Source of the DNA: Dryobates pubescens | Taxonomy: Eukaryota; Chordata; Aves; Piciformes; Picidae | Direction of reading: 5' to 3' | Assembly: GCF_014839835.1 (NCBI RefSeq) | Contig: NC_071621.1 | Location: 16,889,402 to 16,953,401, forward strand | DNA length: 64,000 nucleotides | In this document: one piece after another, positions 30,280 to 42,049 of the stretch | Position numbering within the stretch: position 1 is the first letter of the stretch | Layout of the letters: each line of letters opens with the position of its first letter | The notes under the pieces: generated by a model | Database searches by the model: none | Seen by the model: the letters and a program-made list of their open reading frames with translations, nothing else | Told to the model about the DNA's origin: nothing | Translations under genes and position numbers: made by a program

Positions 30280-30830
30280 AGCCCAACCCCTTCCATGATT
30301 CCATGGCCTTGGAAGGTGCCTTCAACCCACCCCATGGTTCCTGCAGTGTCTCCAATGACCTCCTCTTTATCTCTTTAGAGGCTCTCAGTCCCTTCTTTAT
30401 CTTCTCTCCACGGACACCATGAAAGCTCCTCGAGTCCAACCCCCCCCCCCCCCCCCTGCTCCTCACCACCCAAGGCAGCTAAACAAACCTCTAAAGAGAC
30501 CTCTTGGGAGCGTGGGAAATGAAGCAGAACAGACCCTGCAGCAGCTCAGCACCTCTGGGTCAGGAGGTGACACTTTGACCCCCATTAGGAACACAAAGCT
30601 CCTGGAGCAGGTGGAGAATGTCCCACCCCTGGTGGCCCTCGGGGCGCTGAGCGCTGAGCTGGTGACTCACTGACCGTTGCCAGGTTGTGTTCACCAGCAG
30701 CAGCTGAGGAGCAGAGCAAGAGCTGGGAGCTGCAAACCTCCTCCTGGGCTGGAGGAAAGGGCTGGGGGCATCCTTCAGAGGTCATCTCCCCCAGATTCCC
30801 TGCACTCAGCAAGGACAGCTGCAAGTAGAT
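30280..30830. other. Non-repeat sequence with a poly(C) run; no gene recognised
   Basis: A run of about 18 C lies at 30441-30458. The rest is non-repeat sequence in which no protein family or splice pattern is recognisable. Confidence 0.35.
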
Positions 30831-30834
30831 CAGG

Positions 30835-31530
30835 GAATGGTGGAAGGGGTTGGGTTGAAGGTACCTCCAAGGGTCATGGAATCATGGAAGGGGTTGGGAA
30901 GGGACCTCCCAAGGTCCTCCAACCCAACCCCCTTGCAGCCAGCAGGGACAGCCCCAGCCAGAGCAGATTGCTCAGAGCCCTGGGGTGGTGCCAGCCATGG
31001 GACATCTCCCACCTCCTCTGGCCAACCTCAGCCAGGCTCTCACCACCCTCATGGAGTCATCTGCGTTGGAGAAGACCTCTGAGATCCTGGAGTCCAACCA
31101 TGAGCCCAGCACTGCCAGCTCCAGAGATGGACTCAGGCTGTCCTAGGACAGCAACATCCAGGTCTTGTTCCACAGGAGGAGCAGCTGAGGGAGCTGGGGG
31201 GGTTGAGGCTGCAGCAGAGGAGGCTGAGGGGAGACCTTGTGGCTCTCTGCAGCTCCCTGAGAGCAGCTTGCAGACAGCTGGGGCTCAAGGGCTGCTCCTG
31301 AGGGCTGGGCCAGGAGGAGATGGCCTCAGGTTGTGGCAGGGGAGGTTGAGCTTGGCCCTGAGGAGCAATTGGTGCCCCTTGAGGGGTGCCCAGGCCTGTG
31401 GCAGGCTGCCCAGGGCAGTGGTGGAGTGCCCATGGCTGGAGGGGTTGGGAAGCTGTGGAGCTGCGGTGCTGAGGGCCATGGGGTGGTGGTGCTGGGGCAG
31501 TGCTGGGGCCATGCTTGGACTCCATGACCT
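30835..31530. mobile_element. CR1 LINE pieces: antisense tails then a sense 3' UTR
   Basis: 30860-30985 and 31045-31115 are antisense tails (GGAATCATGGAAGGGGTTGG; CCTGGAGTCCAACCATGAGC). 31165-31530 is a sense copy nearly identical to 25680-25940 and 42060-42400. Confidence 0.8.
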
Positions 31531-31534
31531 CAAA

Positions 31535-32215
31535 GCCTCCCCTCCCACCCCCACCCCACGTTCCTGCCCCACCAAACAGAGCCTCTTTGTCCCTTATCTC
31601 ACCTCCACCTCCAAAGCTCCTCCATCTGCTCTCCAGCTCCTCCACCACCCTCCCCAAGCTCCTACTTTGGTCTCCATGGAGCCAGGTTCTGCCCAGGGTT
31701 GACCTCTGCTCCTCCTGCCACATTTCCCTTCCCTCCCAGCTCCATCTCCTCCCTGCAAACACCTCCCCCACCTCTTTGGAGGCCACCAAGGCAAACATTC
31801 AACCTCCTGAGGGGATGGGAAGCAGCCAAGCCCAGGAGGACCTTTTGTGCCTAGCTCCACTGCTGAGCAAACAGCTCCCCAGCAGCAGACCCTTGGGTTC
31901 CCACCACACCTCCTCTGGCTTTCCACCACAGCTGAAACCAGAAAGGACCTCAGAGGAGAGCAGAACCTCCAAAAAGCCACTCCAAGTGCTGGAAGAAGGC
32001 TGAAGGTCTCTTTGTTGGGTTGGTTTGCTGTGAAATGTTGAAGCTCCCTCCTGCTCCCTGGGCTTTGGGGAGCTGGAGCAGAGCAGGGTTCTGGTTGCCC
32101 TTCTCCAGGGTCATCTCCACTGGCATCCAGGTGGTCCCAGAAAGCCCTTGTGGCTCCTGCTCTCCACCAAGGGACACTGGGGTTGGGTAGCTCCAGCCTC
32201 AGCAAACAGTTGGGT
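31535..32215. other. No gene or repeat recognised
   Basis: Non-repeat, moderately pyrimidine-rich sequence. No exon, RNA gene or known element could be supported. Confidence 0.35.
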
Positions 32216-32224
32216 GCAAGGGCA

Positions 32225-32830
32225 TGGAGCATGGAACCCACCCAGCCCTGGTGGGACATGGCCTGGAGCTCAGAGACCCCTGGAGCCCACCTAGTCCTGA
32301 TGGGACAAGGTCTGGAACCCACCCAGCCCTGGTGAGACATGGCCTGGAGCCCACCCAGCTCTGGTGGAACACAGCCTGGAGCTCAGAGCCCTGATGGGAC
32401 ATGGCCTGGAGCCCACCCAGCCCTGGTGGGACAAGGTCTGGAGCCCACCCAGCCCTGGTGGGACAAGGTCTGGAGCCCACCCAGCCCTGGTGGCACAAGG
32501 TCTGGAGCCCACCCAGCCCTGGTGGCACAAGGTCTGGAGCCCACCCAGCCCTGATGGGACATGGCCTGGAGCCCACCCAGCCCTGGTGGAACACAGCCTG
32601 GAGCTCAGAGCCCTGATGGGACATGGCCTGGAGCCCACCCAGCCCTGGTGGGACATGGACTGGAGCTCAGAGCCCTGATGGGACATGGCCTGGAGCCCAC
32701 CCAGCCCTGGTGGGACATGGACTGGAGCTCAGAGCCCTGATGGGACATGGCCTGGAGCCCACCCAGCCCTGGTGGGACATGGACTGGAGCCCACCCAGTT
32801 CTGATGGGACATGGCCTAGAGCTTGAAGCC
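32225..32830. repeat. 32-bp minisatellite
   Basis: About 19 copies built on CCTGGAGCCCACCCAGCCCT plus GGTGGGACATGG. A variant unit has GGAGCTCAGAGCCCTGATGG. Confidence 0.94.
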
Positions 32831-32834
32831 CTGA

Positions 32835-33535
32835 AGAATCATTTCAGAACCATTCCACAACATCTCCAGGGGGTCACCAGCCCCTTCCAAAGGGTCACCT
32901 CCATGGTCCAGGCATGGAGCTACCTTCAGGCTGTCATTGCCACCCTGGGCGGATGGGAAGCAGCTTCCCAGCATGGTCATGGTGTGGGCTTGGGAAGTGT
33001 CCTCCATGCTCTTGGGCATGGGGAGGGTTGTGGAGGAGCCAGGAGAGCATTGTCCCCTTGCAGCCCACTCCAGAGCTTGGGTTCAGTCTTGGTGACATCA
33101 TGGTGGCCCTCAAACACAGGACAAGAAAGGTCTTCCATGACCTCCAGGGGGTTGTTCAGCATGGAAACACCTGCAGCACCAAGAGGTCCCAGGGGCCCTC
33201 AGCAATGCAAGCTCAGGAGGAGAGCCCCTGGCCATCATCTGCCACGGGGACCACCCAGCCGTGGTTCCTGCATCAAGCTCTGGTCTGGTGGCTGTGGAGG
33301 TGTCCATGGTCCAAGGCCTGAGGTGAGAAGTGAAGGCAGAAGCAGAAGCCAAGGTGATGGACAACGAGAGCTTTGATGGTCCTCAGCTGGGCTCTGCCCA
33401 GTCTCTGCTGGATGGAACCCTTCAGGAGAAGCATCTCCAGGTGGAAGCTGAAGGAGCTGAGGATCCAAACCCCACGTCTCCAGCAAGCTCTCCAGCCTCA
33501 GCTGCTCTTCAGCCTCTTGGGCCAACCACTTCTTC
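32835..33535. other. Non-repeat sequence; no gene recognised
   Basis: Open frames exist on both strands (for example 33235-33525 on the minus strand) but no family is recognised and no convincing splice sites frame them. The sequence runs into the minisatellite at 33540. Confidence 0.35.
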
Positions 33536-33539
33536 CAAG

Positions 33540-35905
33540 CTGCAGCTTCTCCTCCAGCTCATCTTCCTCCATCCCTCAGCACCTTCTCCAACTCACCTTC
33601 CTCAACACCTTCTCCCAGTCAGCTTCCTCAGCACCTTCTCCTCCAGCTCAGCTTCCTCCATCCCTCAGCACCTTCAACTCAACTTGCTTAACTCCTTTCC
33701 CTCCAGCTCATCTTCCTCCATCCCTCAACACCTTCTCCAACTCACCTTCCTCAACACCTTCTCCCAGTCAGCTTCCTCAACACCTTCTCCAGCTCCTCTT
33801 GCTCCATCCCTCAGCACCTTCACCTCCAGCTCATCTTCCTCCATCCCTCAGCACCTTCTCCAACTCACCTTCCTCAACACCTTCTTCTCCAATTCATCTT
33901 CCTCAACACCTCCTCCTCCACCCCTCACCACCTCCTCCTCCAGCTCATCTCCCTCCACCCCTCACCACCTCCTCCTCCAACTCATCTTCTCCCTCACCCC
34001 TCACCACCTCCTCCTCCAGCTCATCTTCTTCCTCCACCCCTCACCACCTCCTCCTCCAGCTCATCTTCCTCCACCCCTCACCACCTCCTCCTCCAGCTCA
34101 TCTCCCTCCACCCCTCACCACCTCCTCCTCCAGCTCATCTCCCTCCACCCCTCACCACCTCCTCCTCCAACTCATCTTCTCCCTCACCCCTCACCACCTC
34201 CTCCTCCAGCTCATCTTCTTCCTCCACCCCTCACCACCTCCTCCTCCAGCTCATCTTCCTCCACCCCTCACCACCTCCTCCTCCAGCTCATCTCCCTCCA
34301 CCCCTCACCACCTCCTCCTCCAGCTCATCTCCCTCCACCCCTCACCACCTCCTCCTCCAGCTCATCTCCCTCCACCCCTCACCACCTCCTCCTCCAGCTC
34401 ATCTTCTTCCTCCACCCCTCACCACCTCCTCCTCCAGCTCATCTCCCTCCACCCCTCACCACCTCCTCCTCCAACTCATCTTCTCCCTCACCCCTCACCA
34501 CCTCCTCCTCCAGCTCATCTTCTTCCTCCACCCCTCACCACCTCCTCCTCCAGCTCATCTTCCTCCACCCCTCACCACCTCCTCCTCCAGCTCATCTCCC
34601 TCCACCCCTCACCACCTCCTCCTCCAGCTCATCTCCCTCACCCCTCACCACCTCCTCCTCCAGCTCATCTTCTTCCTCCACCCCTCACCACCTCCTCCTC
34701 CAGCTCATCTCCCTCCACCCCTCACCACCTCCTCCTCCAACTCATCTTCTTCCTCCACCCCTCACCACCTCCTCCTCCAACTCATCTTCTTCCTCCACCC
34801 CTCACCACCTCCTCCTCCAACTCATCTTCTTCCTCCACCCCTCACCACCTCCTCCTCCAACTCATCATCTTCATCCACCCCTCACCACCTCCTCCTCCAA
34901 CTCATCTTCTCCCTCCACCCCTCACCACCTCCTCCTCCAGCTCATCTTCTTCCTCCACCCCTCACCACCTCCTCCTCCAGCTCCTCTCCCTCCACCCCTC
35001 ACCACCTCCTCCTCCAGCTCCTCTCCCTCCACCCCTCACCACCTCCTCCTCCAGCTCATCTCCCTCCACCCCTCACCACCTCCTCCTCCAGCTCCTCTCC
35101 CTCCACCCCTCACCACCTCCTCCTCCAACTCATCATCTCCCTCCACCCCTCACCACCTCCTCCTCCAGCTCCTCTCCCTCCACCCCTCACCACCTCCTCC
35201 TCCAGCTCATCTTCTTCCTCCACCCCTCACCACCTCCTCCTCCAGCTCATCATCTTCCTCCACCCCTCACCACCTCCTCCTCCAGCTCATCATCTTCCTC
35301 CACCCCTCACCACCTCCTCCTCCAGCTCATCATCTTCCTCCACCCCTCACCACCTCCTCCTCCAGCTCCTCTCCCTCCACCCCTCACCACCTCCTCCTCC
35401 AGCTCATCTCCCTCCACCCCTCACCACCTCCTCCTCCAACTCATCATCTCCCTCCACCCCTCACCACCTCCTCCTCCAGCTCGTCTCCCTCCACTCCTCA
35501 CCACCTCCTCCTCCAACTCATCTTCTTCCTCCAGCCCTCACCACCTCCTCCTCCAGCTCATCTCCCTCCACCCCTCACCACCTCCTCCTCCAACTCATCT
35601 TCTCCCTCACCCCTCACCACCTCCTCCTCCAACTCATAATCTTCCTCCACCCCTCACCACCTCCTCCTCCAACTCATCTTCTCCCTCACCCCTCACCACC
35701 TCCTCCTCCAGCTCATCTCCCTCCACCCCTCACCACCTCCTCCTCCAGCTCATCATCTTCCTCACCCCTCACCACCTCCTCCTCCAACTCATGTTCTCCC
35801 TCACCCCTCACCACCTCCTCCTCCAGCTCCTCTCCCTCCACCCCTCACCACCTCCTCCTCCAGCTCCTCTTCCCCAACACCTCCTCCTCCACCTCATCTT
35901 CTTCC
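33540..35905. repeat. About 37-bp pyrimidine-rich minisatellite, roughly 60 copies
   Basis: The unit holds CACCACCTCCTCCTCCAGCT followed by CATCTCCCTCCACCCCT. Copies range from about 34 to 42 bases through insertion of CTTCTT or loss of CCA. The left 350 bases (33540-33910) are an older, less regular version with CAGCACCTTCTC. The array ends about 20 bases from the olfactory receptor stop codon. Plus strand is nearly pure C/T with A. Confidence 0.95.
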
Positions 35906-35927
35906 TGCCCCCCTCCTCCCCTCCCCC

Positions 35928-36920
35928 TCACCTCCCTCCCCCCGTCCCCGCTTCCTCCTCCCCTGCCCCAGCCGCGGGCCCCCGCCGGGGCCGGAGGAGG
36001 CGGAGGACGCCCTGGCGGATCTGCCTGCTCCTCACGCCGTAGACGATGGGGTTGAGCACGGGGGGCAGCACCACGTAGAGGTCGGCCAGCAGGACGTGGA
36101 GGCCGGCCGGGACGCGGCGCCCGAAGCGGTGGGCCAGGAAGGAGAAGAAGGCGGGGAGGTAGAAGGCCAGGATGGCGCAGAGGTGCGAGCCGCAGGTGCC
36201 CAGCGCCTTGAGCCGCGCCCGGGGGGAGGGCAGCCCCAGGGCCGCCCTGAGGATCAGGGCGTAGGAGACGGAGATGAGGACCACGTCCAGGCCGGAGGAG
36301 AGCAGGGCCGTGGCCAGCCCGTACCAGACGTTGGCCCGGATGTCGGCGCAGGCCAGGCGCGCGATGCCCATGTGCTCGCAGTAGGTGTGGGGCATCAGCT
36401 TGTGCCCGCAGTAGGGCAGCCGCTTGAGGAGGAAGACCGGGGGGAACATGATGAGGAAGGCCCTGAGGACGGAGCTGAGGGCCACCTTGAGCACCAGGGA
36501 GGGGCTGAGGATGGCGGCGTAGCGGAGGGGCTCGCAGACGGCCACGTAGCGGTCGAAGGCCATGGCCAGCAGGGTGGAGGACTCCAGGATGAAGCTGAAG
36601 TGGGTGAAGAACATCTGGGTGATGCAGGCGTCGAAGGAGATCTCCCTGGAGCTGAACCAGAAGAGGGCCAGCATCTTGGGCACGGTGGAGGTGGAGAGCA
36701 GCAGGTCGGCCAGGGCCAGCATGGCCAAGAGGAGGTGCATGGGCTGCTGCAGGCTGCTCTGGGTGCTGATGGCCAGCAGCAGGACGGTGTTGGCCAGCAG
36801 GGCCACCAGGTAGAGCAGGCAGAAGGGGACAGAGATCCAGATGTGGGACTCCTCCAGGCCCGGGATGCCGGTCAGGACGAAGGTGATGGGGTCGAAGCTG
36901 CTCTCGTTGAGCTCCTGCAT
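35928..36920 (-). CDS. Class I olfactory receptor, OR52-like, single exon, intact
   Basis: A 330-aa seven-transmembrane receptor expected in olfactory neuron cilia. Diagnostic motifs in order: N-glycosylation site NES at residue 5; GIPGLEESHIWIS, typical of class I; PMHLLLAMLALADL in TM2; MAFDRYVAVC after TM3; SYALILRA in TM5; KALGTCGSHLCAI in TM6; PVLNPIVYGVRSRQIR in TM7. GLDVVLISVSYALILRA and AFFSFLAHRFG point to family 52. The first ATG that fits an OR N-terminus is used; the frame is open further upstream but that part does not look like an OR. The last ~17 residues are Gly/Ala/Glu-rich and may be an extension caused by the neighbouring array. In human an OR52 gene lies next to FHIP1B, which fits here. 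Member identity is not resolved. Confidence 0.93.
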   Translation of the reverse strand: MQELNESSFDPITFVLTGIPGLEESHIWISVPFCLLYLVALLANTVLLLAISTQSSLQQPMHLLLAMLALADLLLSTSTVPKMLALFWFSSREISFDACITQMFFTHFSFILESSTLLAMAFDRYVAVCEPLRYAAILSPSLVLKVALSSVLRAFLIMFPPVFLLKRLPYCGHKLMPHTYCEHMGIARLACADIRANVWYGLATALLSSGLDVVLISVSYALILRAALGLPSPRARLKALGTCGSHLCAILAFYLPAFFSFLAHRFGRRVPAGLHVLLADLYVVLPPVLNPIVYGVRSRQIRQGVLRLLRPRRGPAAGAGEEEAGTGGGR

Positions 36921-36984
36921 GGTGCCGCCTCCAGGGGCAGGCTGGCCCTGCTCACACAGAGGGACAAACGTCTGCAAGCTCACA

Positions 36985-37185
36985 GCAAGCCCTGCAGGTG
37001 CCCAGAGATCCTGGGAGCTTCTCCTTCTCTGGCCTCTCCCCACCGCCTGTGGCTTGGGGACATCGAAAGGACAAAGATCTACACCTGGAGGTCACAGCAA
37101 GCCCTGCAGGTGCCCAGAGATCCTGGGAGCTTCTCCTTCTCTGGCCTCTCCCCACCTCCTGTGGCTTGGGGACATCTAAAGGGAC
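36985..37185. repeat. Tandem duplication of about 110 bases upstream of the OR
   Basis: The block with AAGCCCTGCAGGTGCCCAGA and GGCTTGGGGACATC occurs twice, near 36985 and 37095. It lies 65 bases upstream of the receptor start, where its promoter or a leader exon would be. 37185-37735 shows no gene. Confidence 0.85.
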
Positions 37186-37734
37186 TTTGCTCTGGGCTGT
37201 GGTGGGATTCCAAAGCCAGCTGGAGGTTGTGGTGCTGGCAACCTGCTGTGGGTGACCCTCCTGGAACAGGAAGGTCGTCAGAAGTCCCTTGCTGCCCCAG
37301 CTTGCTGAGGGGACCTCTGGTGCTCCCCCATGACCACCAACCCAGCCACACAGCCTCCTGTCTCCAGCCAGCCTCAGGGTTCACTTGCCAGGGGTTGCTC
37401 TACAGGAGTTCTTCCTTTTCTTCCCCCTGCCTCTTCCTCCTCCTCCCCCCTTCCCCTTCCTTCTTCCTCATTCTTCTATCTTCTCCCCTACCAACCCCAT
37501 GGACCAAGGTCCCTCTGCTGTCACCACCACACAGGTCAGGTGAAGCTCTCCCACCCCTTCATCCCCCCCCAAGGGAAGCCTTGGAGAAGTCCTACCTGTG
37601 CTGCTGGTGGCCTGGATGTTCCTTGTCAGGACCTCCACTGCCTTCAGGGAGAGGAAGCCACAGGTCCCAGTCTGACCAGCTGGGTGACCAAGCTCACCTC
37701 TGAGACCTCCTGGGGCAGCCTACCAAGAGAGGAA

Positions 37735-38335
37735 CCACAGCACCACAGGGGGTTGGAAGGGACCTCCTGGTGGTGGGCACCAAGTTCTGCATGGGCCAGC
37801 AATGTGCCCTGGTGGCCAAGAAGGCCAAAGGGATCCTGGGATCCTGCATTCAGCAGTGTGTGGCCAGCAGATCCAGGGAGGTTCTCCTCCCCCTCTACTC
37901 TGCCCTGGGGAGGTCCCACCTGGAATATTGCATCCAGCTCTGGGCTCCCCAGTTCAGGAGGGACAGGGATCTGCTGGAGAGAGTCCAAGGGAGGGCTGCA
38001 AGGATGCTGAAGGGACCTGGAGCACTGCCTGGTGAGGAGAGGCTGAGAGCCCTGGGGGTGGTTAGTCTGGAGAAGACTGAGAGGGGATCTGATCAATGTT
38101 TATCAATATCTGAGGGCTGGGGGTGAGGAGGGAGGGGACAGGCTCTGCTCAGCTGTGCCCTGGGATAGGACAAGGGGCAATGGATGGAAACTCCAGCACA
38201 GGAGGTTCCACCTCAACATGAGGAGGAACTTCTTCACTGGGAGGGTCCCAGAGCCCTGGAACAGGCTGCCCAGGGAGGTTGTGGAGTCTCCTTCTCTGGA
38301 GACCTTCTAGCCCCATCTGGATGTGTTCCTGTGTG
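37735..38335 (+). mobile_element. CR1 LINE, ORF2 C-terminus and 3' UTR
   Basis: The plus strand reads CVASRSREVLLPLYSALG and HLEYCIQLWAPQF, the textbook CR1 ORF2 C-terminus, then RRDRDLLERVQGRA. The 3' UTR includes GGAGTCTCCTTCTCTGGAG. It is better preserved than most copies. Confidence 0.92.
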
Positions 38336-38369
38336 AGCTGTGCTGGATTCTAGGGTCCTGCTCTGGCAG

Positions 38370-38765
38370 GAAAGAGAGGGGAACCTCATTAGGTTCCTCT
38401 CTGCCCAGCTCTCCACTCTGTCCAAGTCTCCCTGAGTGGCCTCACAGCCTTCAGGTGCCTCAGCCAAGCCTCCTGGGCTGGTACATAAACTGGAAGCTGC
38501 AAATCCTGACCAGCACCATGGACCTGGTGGACTCTCAACCTCTGGAGGCTGTGACCAACCCCTGAAGCTTCTGCTGGCCATGGCCCCACCAGGGAATGCC
38601 ACCTGGAGGGAATCATGGAGCCAGGGAATGGTTTTGGTTGGAGGAGAACCTTGAAGGTCAATGAAGTACAACCATGGAGCCCAGCACTGCTAACCCCAAG
38701 GCCCTCAGCACCCCATGGCCCTCAGCACCCCATCTCCACAGCTTGGAAAAGCCTTCCAGGGGATG
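38370..38765 (-). mobile_element. CR1 LINE ORF2 scrap and antisense tail
   Basis: On the minus strand 38380-38480 reads GDLDRVESWAERNLMRF, a CR1 ORF2 segment. 38620-38765 is an antisense CR1 tail (CCTTGAAGGTCAATGAAGTA). 38765-39000 shows no gene. Confidence 0.78.
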
Positions 38766-38994
38766 GGGACTCCACCACCACTGCCCTGAGCAGCTCCAAA
38801 GATGGGAGGGAGAAGCCATGGCTGGGTGGTGGCACCAGGCTGGGTGGTGGCCATGTCCAGCCAGGGCATGGCCATACCCAGCTGTGTGGCCACCCAGGGC
38901 TGTCCCTTGGGCAAGATGTCCTCAAGGAGGGCGAAATGCTGCTTTGCTGGGCTTGGGAGGACATCAGCAGAACATGGGAGCACCTTCAGCTCAG

Positions 38995-39140
38995 GGCAAG
39001 GGGGAGGAGGAGTAGGAGGAGAGGGTGAGAAGGAGAGGAGGAGGAGGAGGGGGAAGAGAGAGTGAGGAGGATAAGAGGGGGGAAAGGGTGAGGAGGAGAA
39101 GGTTGGGAGAGGGCGAGGAGGAGGAGGAGGGGGCCACCTT
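38995..39140. repeat. Purine-rich GAGGAG tract
   Basis: Interrupted GGAGGAG/GAGGAGAAGG repeats for about 140 bases just before the 53-bp array. Confidence 0.85.
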
Positions 39141-39174
39141 TGGTTTCCTACTCCTCCTCTCCCATATCCCAAAG

Positions 39175-40880
39175 AAGCTCTGCCCCGGTCCCAGCAGAGC
39201 AGGGGGAGCAGCTCTGCCCAGGAGGAAAAGCTCTGCCCCAGCCCCAGCAGAGCAGGGGGAGAAGCTCTGCCCAGGAGGAGAAGCTCTGCCCCGGTCCCAG
39301 CAGAGCAGGGGGAGAAGCTCTGCCCAGGAGGAAAAGCTCTGCCCCAGCCCCAGCAGAGCAGGGGGAGAAGCTCTGCCCCGGTCCCAGCAGAGCAGGGGGA
39401 GCAGCTCTGCCCAGGAGGAAAAGCTCTGCCCTGGCCCCAGCAGAGCAAGGGGAGAAGCTCTGCCCAGGAGAAGCTCTGCCCAGGAGGAGAAGCTCTGCCC
39501 TGGCCCCAGCAGAGCAAGGGGAGAAGCTCTGCCCAGGAGAAGCTCTGCCCAGGAGGAGAAGCTCTGCCCCGGCCCCCAGCAGAGCAGGGGGAGAAGCTCT
39601 GCCCCGGCCCCCAGCAGAGCAGGGGGAGCAGCTCTGCCCAGGAGGAGAAGCTCTGCCCAGGAGGAGAAGCTCTGCCCCGGTCCCAGCAGAGCAGGGGGAG
39701 AAGCTCTGCCCAGGAGGAGAAGCTCTGCCCCGGTCCCAGCAGAGCAGGGGGAGAAGCTCTGCCCAGGAGGAGAAGCTCTGCCCCAGCCCCCAGCAGAGCA
39801 GGGGGAGCAGCTCTGCCCCGGCCCCAGCAGAGCAAGGGGAGAAGCTCTGCCCAGGAGGAGAAGCTCTGCCCCAGCCCCCAGCAGAGCAGGGGGAGCAGCT
39901 CTGCCCAGGAGGAGAAGCTCTGCCCCAGCCCCCAGCAGAGCAGGGGGAGAAGCTCTGCCCCGGTCCCAGCAGAGCAGGGGGAGAAGCTCTGCCCAGGAGG
40001 AGAAGATCTGCCCCGGCCCCAGCAGAGCAGGGGGAGAAGCTCTGCCCAGGGGGAGAAGATCTGCCCCGGCCCCAGCAGAGCAAGGGGAGAAGCTCTGCCC
40101 AGGGGGAGAAGCTCTGCTCCAGCCCCCAGCAGAGCAGGGGGAGAAGCTCTGCCCAGGGGGAGAAGCTCTGCCCCAGCCCCCAGCAGAGCAGGGGGAGAAG
40201 CTCTGCCCAGGGGGAGAAGCTCTGCTCCAGCCCCCAGCAGAGCAGGGGGAGAAGCTCTGCCCAGGGGGAGAAGCTCTGCCCCGGTCCCAGCAGAGCAGGG
40301 GGAGAAGCTCTGCCCAGGAGGAGAAGCTCTGCCCCAGCCCCCAGCAGAGCAGGGGGAGAAGCTCTGCCCAGGGGGAGAAGCTCTGCCCCGGCCCCAGCAG
40401 AGCAGGGGGAGAAGCTCTGCCCAGGAGGAGAAGCTCTGCCCCAGCCCCCAGCAGAGCAGGGGGAGAAGCTCTGCCCAGGGGGAGAAGCTCTGCCCCGGCC
40501 CCAGCAGAGCAGGGGGAGAAGCTCTGCCCAGGGGGAGAAGCTCTGCTCCAGCCCCCAGCAGAGCAGGGGGAGAAGCTCTGTCCCGGCCCCAGCAGAGCAA
40601 GGGGAGAAGCTCTGCCCAGGGGGAGAAGCTCTGCCCCAGCCCCCAGCAGAGCAGGGGGAGAAGCTCTGCCCAGGGGGAGAAGCTCTGCCCAGGGGGAGAA
40701 GCTCTGCCCCGGCCCCCAGCAGAGCAGGGGGAGAAGCTCTGCCCAGGGGGAGAAGCTCTGCCCAGGGGGAGAAGCTCTGCCCCAGCCCCCAGCAGAGCAG
40801 GGGGAGAAGCTCTGCCCAGGGGGAGAAGCTCTGCCCAGGGGGAGAAGCTCTGCCCCGGCCCCCAGCAGAGCAGGAGACCC
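39175..40880. repeat. About 53-bp minisatellite, about 30 copies
   Basis: The composite unit is CAGCAGAGCAGGGGGAGAAG, CTCTGCCCAGGAGGAGAAG, CTCTGCCCCGGCCC. Within it the half-unit GAGAAGCTCTGCCC is itself repeated. AGGAG versus AGGGG variants cluster left and right, so the array grew locally. Long frames on both strands result from the lack of stops. Confidence 0.95.
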
Positions 40881-41049
40881 CAGGTGGCAGCAGCCAGTGG
40901 CACCAAGCCCACGGCAATGTCCTCCTCCAGCAGGACCACAGCAAGGTCTCCACCACCCCACGACATTCAGCCAACGTGGGATGGACCTGGACCAACCACC
41001 ACAGCAGCATCTCTTCCTGCTTCCCTCAGCTAAACCACAGAGACATTTG

Positions 41050-41255
41050 GCTTGGAGAAGACCTTGGAGAGCATGGAAGAAGTCCATGAACACAGCACTG
41101 CCAAGGCCAGCACCAACCCCTGGCCCCCAGCACCACATCTCCATGGCTTTGAGCTGCAGAGAGCCAGAAGGTCTCCCCTCAGCCTCAACCCACCCCCCCC
41201 AGGGCCCTCAGCTGCTCCTCACAACTTCTCCAGACCCTTCTCCTCCTCCAGACCT
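41050..41255 (-). mobile_element. CR1 LINE 3' end, antisense
   Basis: Begins GGCTTGGAGAAGACCTTGGA and contains GAACACAGCACTGCCAAGGC and AGCACCACATCTCCATGGC, the usual antisense CR1 tail order. 41255-42045 shows no gene. Confidence 0.8.
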
Positions 41256-42049
41256 TTGTCACCACCTTGGGAAGGTTCCCAGGCAGCAGCTCCACACTTC
41301 AAGGAAGGCTTTAGACCTCCTACCTCTCCATGGGAGGCAACCAGGCTCCTCTCTCTCCACCCTTCTGCTCTTCTCCACCCTGAAGCCACCACCCTGAGCC
41401 CCAACACCTCCTCAGGACTTACCCCAGGGGAAGGTGGAAGCTCAGCCTGGACCAGGCTGGAGCTGCAGGAGGGCACAGGAGACCCCAAACCTCCATCCTC
41501 ACCAAGGGAGGGGTTTAGTGGTGGAGGTTAATCCTTCCCCATTCCCAGGTCCCCAGGAGAACATCAACTGCTGGAGTTTGGAGTTGGATTAAAGATTAAA
41601 CAGGAGGAGGCCAGCCCCAGGGCAACCATTTCCTGCTCCTCCAACATTTGCATTGCAAGTGGGGCCAGCTCCAGCCCCCACCTGGCCACCACCAACCAGG
41701 ACCTCCCTGACCTGAAAACAGCTTGGAAGCCAGGTGGGGGTTGGACTCTCCTCCCAAAGGACCAAGAGGCAGGAGAAGAGGAACCACCACAGGTTGCTGC
41801 AAGGAACCTCTCCAAGGAGAGCAGCCTGGAGAGAGAGAGAATGAGGAGCAAAGCTCCATGGCCTGGAAATGTGGATGGAGGTCTCAGGTCCTGCTGGGCT
41901 GTGGTGGCATCAGGAAGTTGGGGCCTGGGAAGCTTCCCAAGGTGGTGAAGGGTCTGGAGGAGTTGTGAGGTCTAAAGCCCTCCTTGAAGAGTGGTGGCCA
42001 CAGGAGCTACTGCCTGGGAACCTTCCTGAGGTGGTGACAATGGTCTGGA

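Noticed and set aside
33330-36042. Plus-strand frames of 769 and 889 codons, Pro/Ser/His-rich
   Set aside because: They come from the CT-rich 37-bp minisatellite. Two frames are open at once, and the right end runs antisense into the olfactory receptor.
36096-37703. Plus-strand frame of 535 codons opposite the olfactory receptor
   Set aside because: Antisense shadow of a strongly conserved GC-rich receptor; Gly/Glu/Asp-rich with no resemblance to any family.
38705-41397. Frames of 620-790 codons on both strands between 38.7 and 41.4 kb
   Set aside because: Products of the 53-bp array. Both strands and several frames are open together, with no family resemblance.
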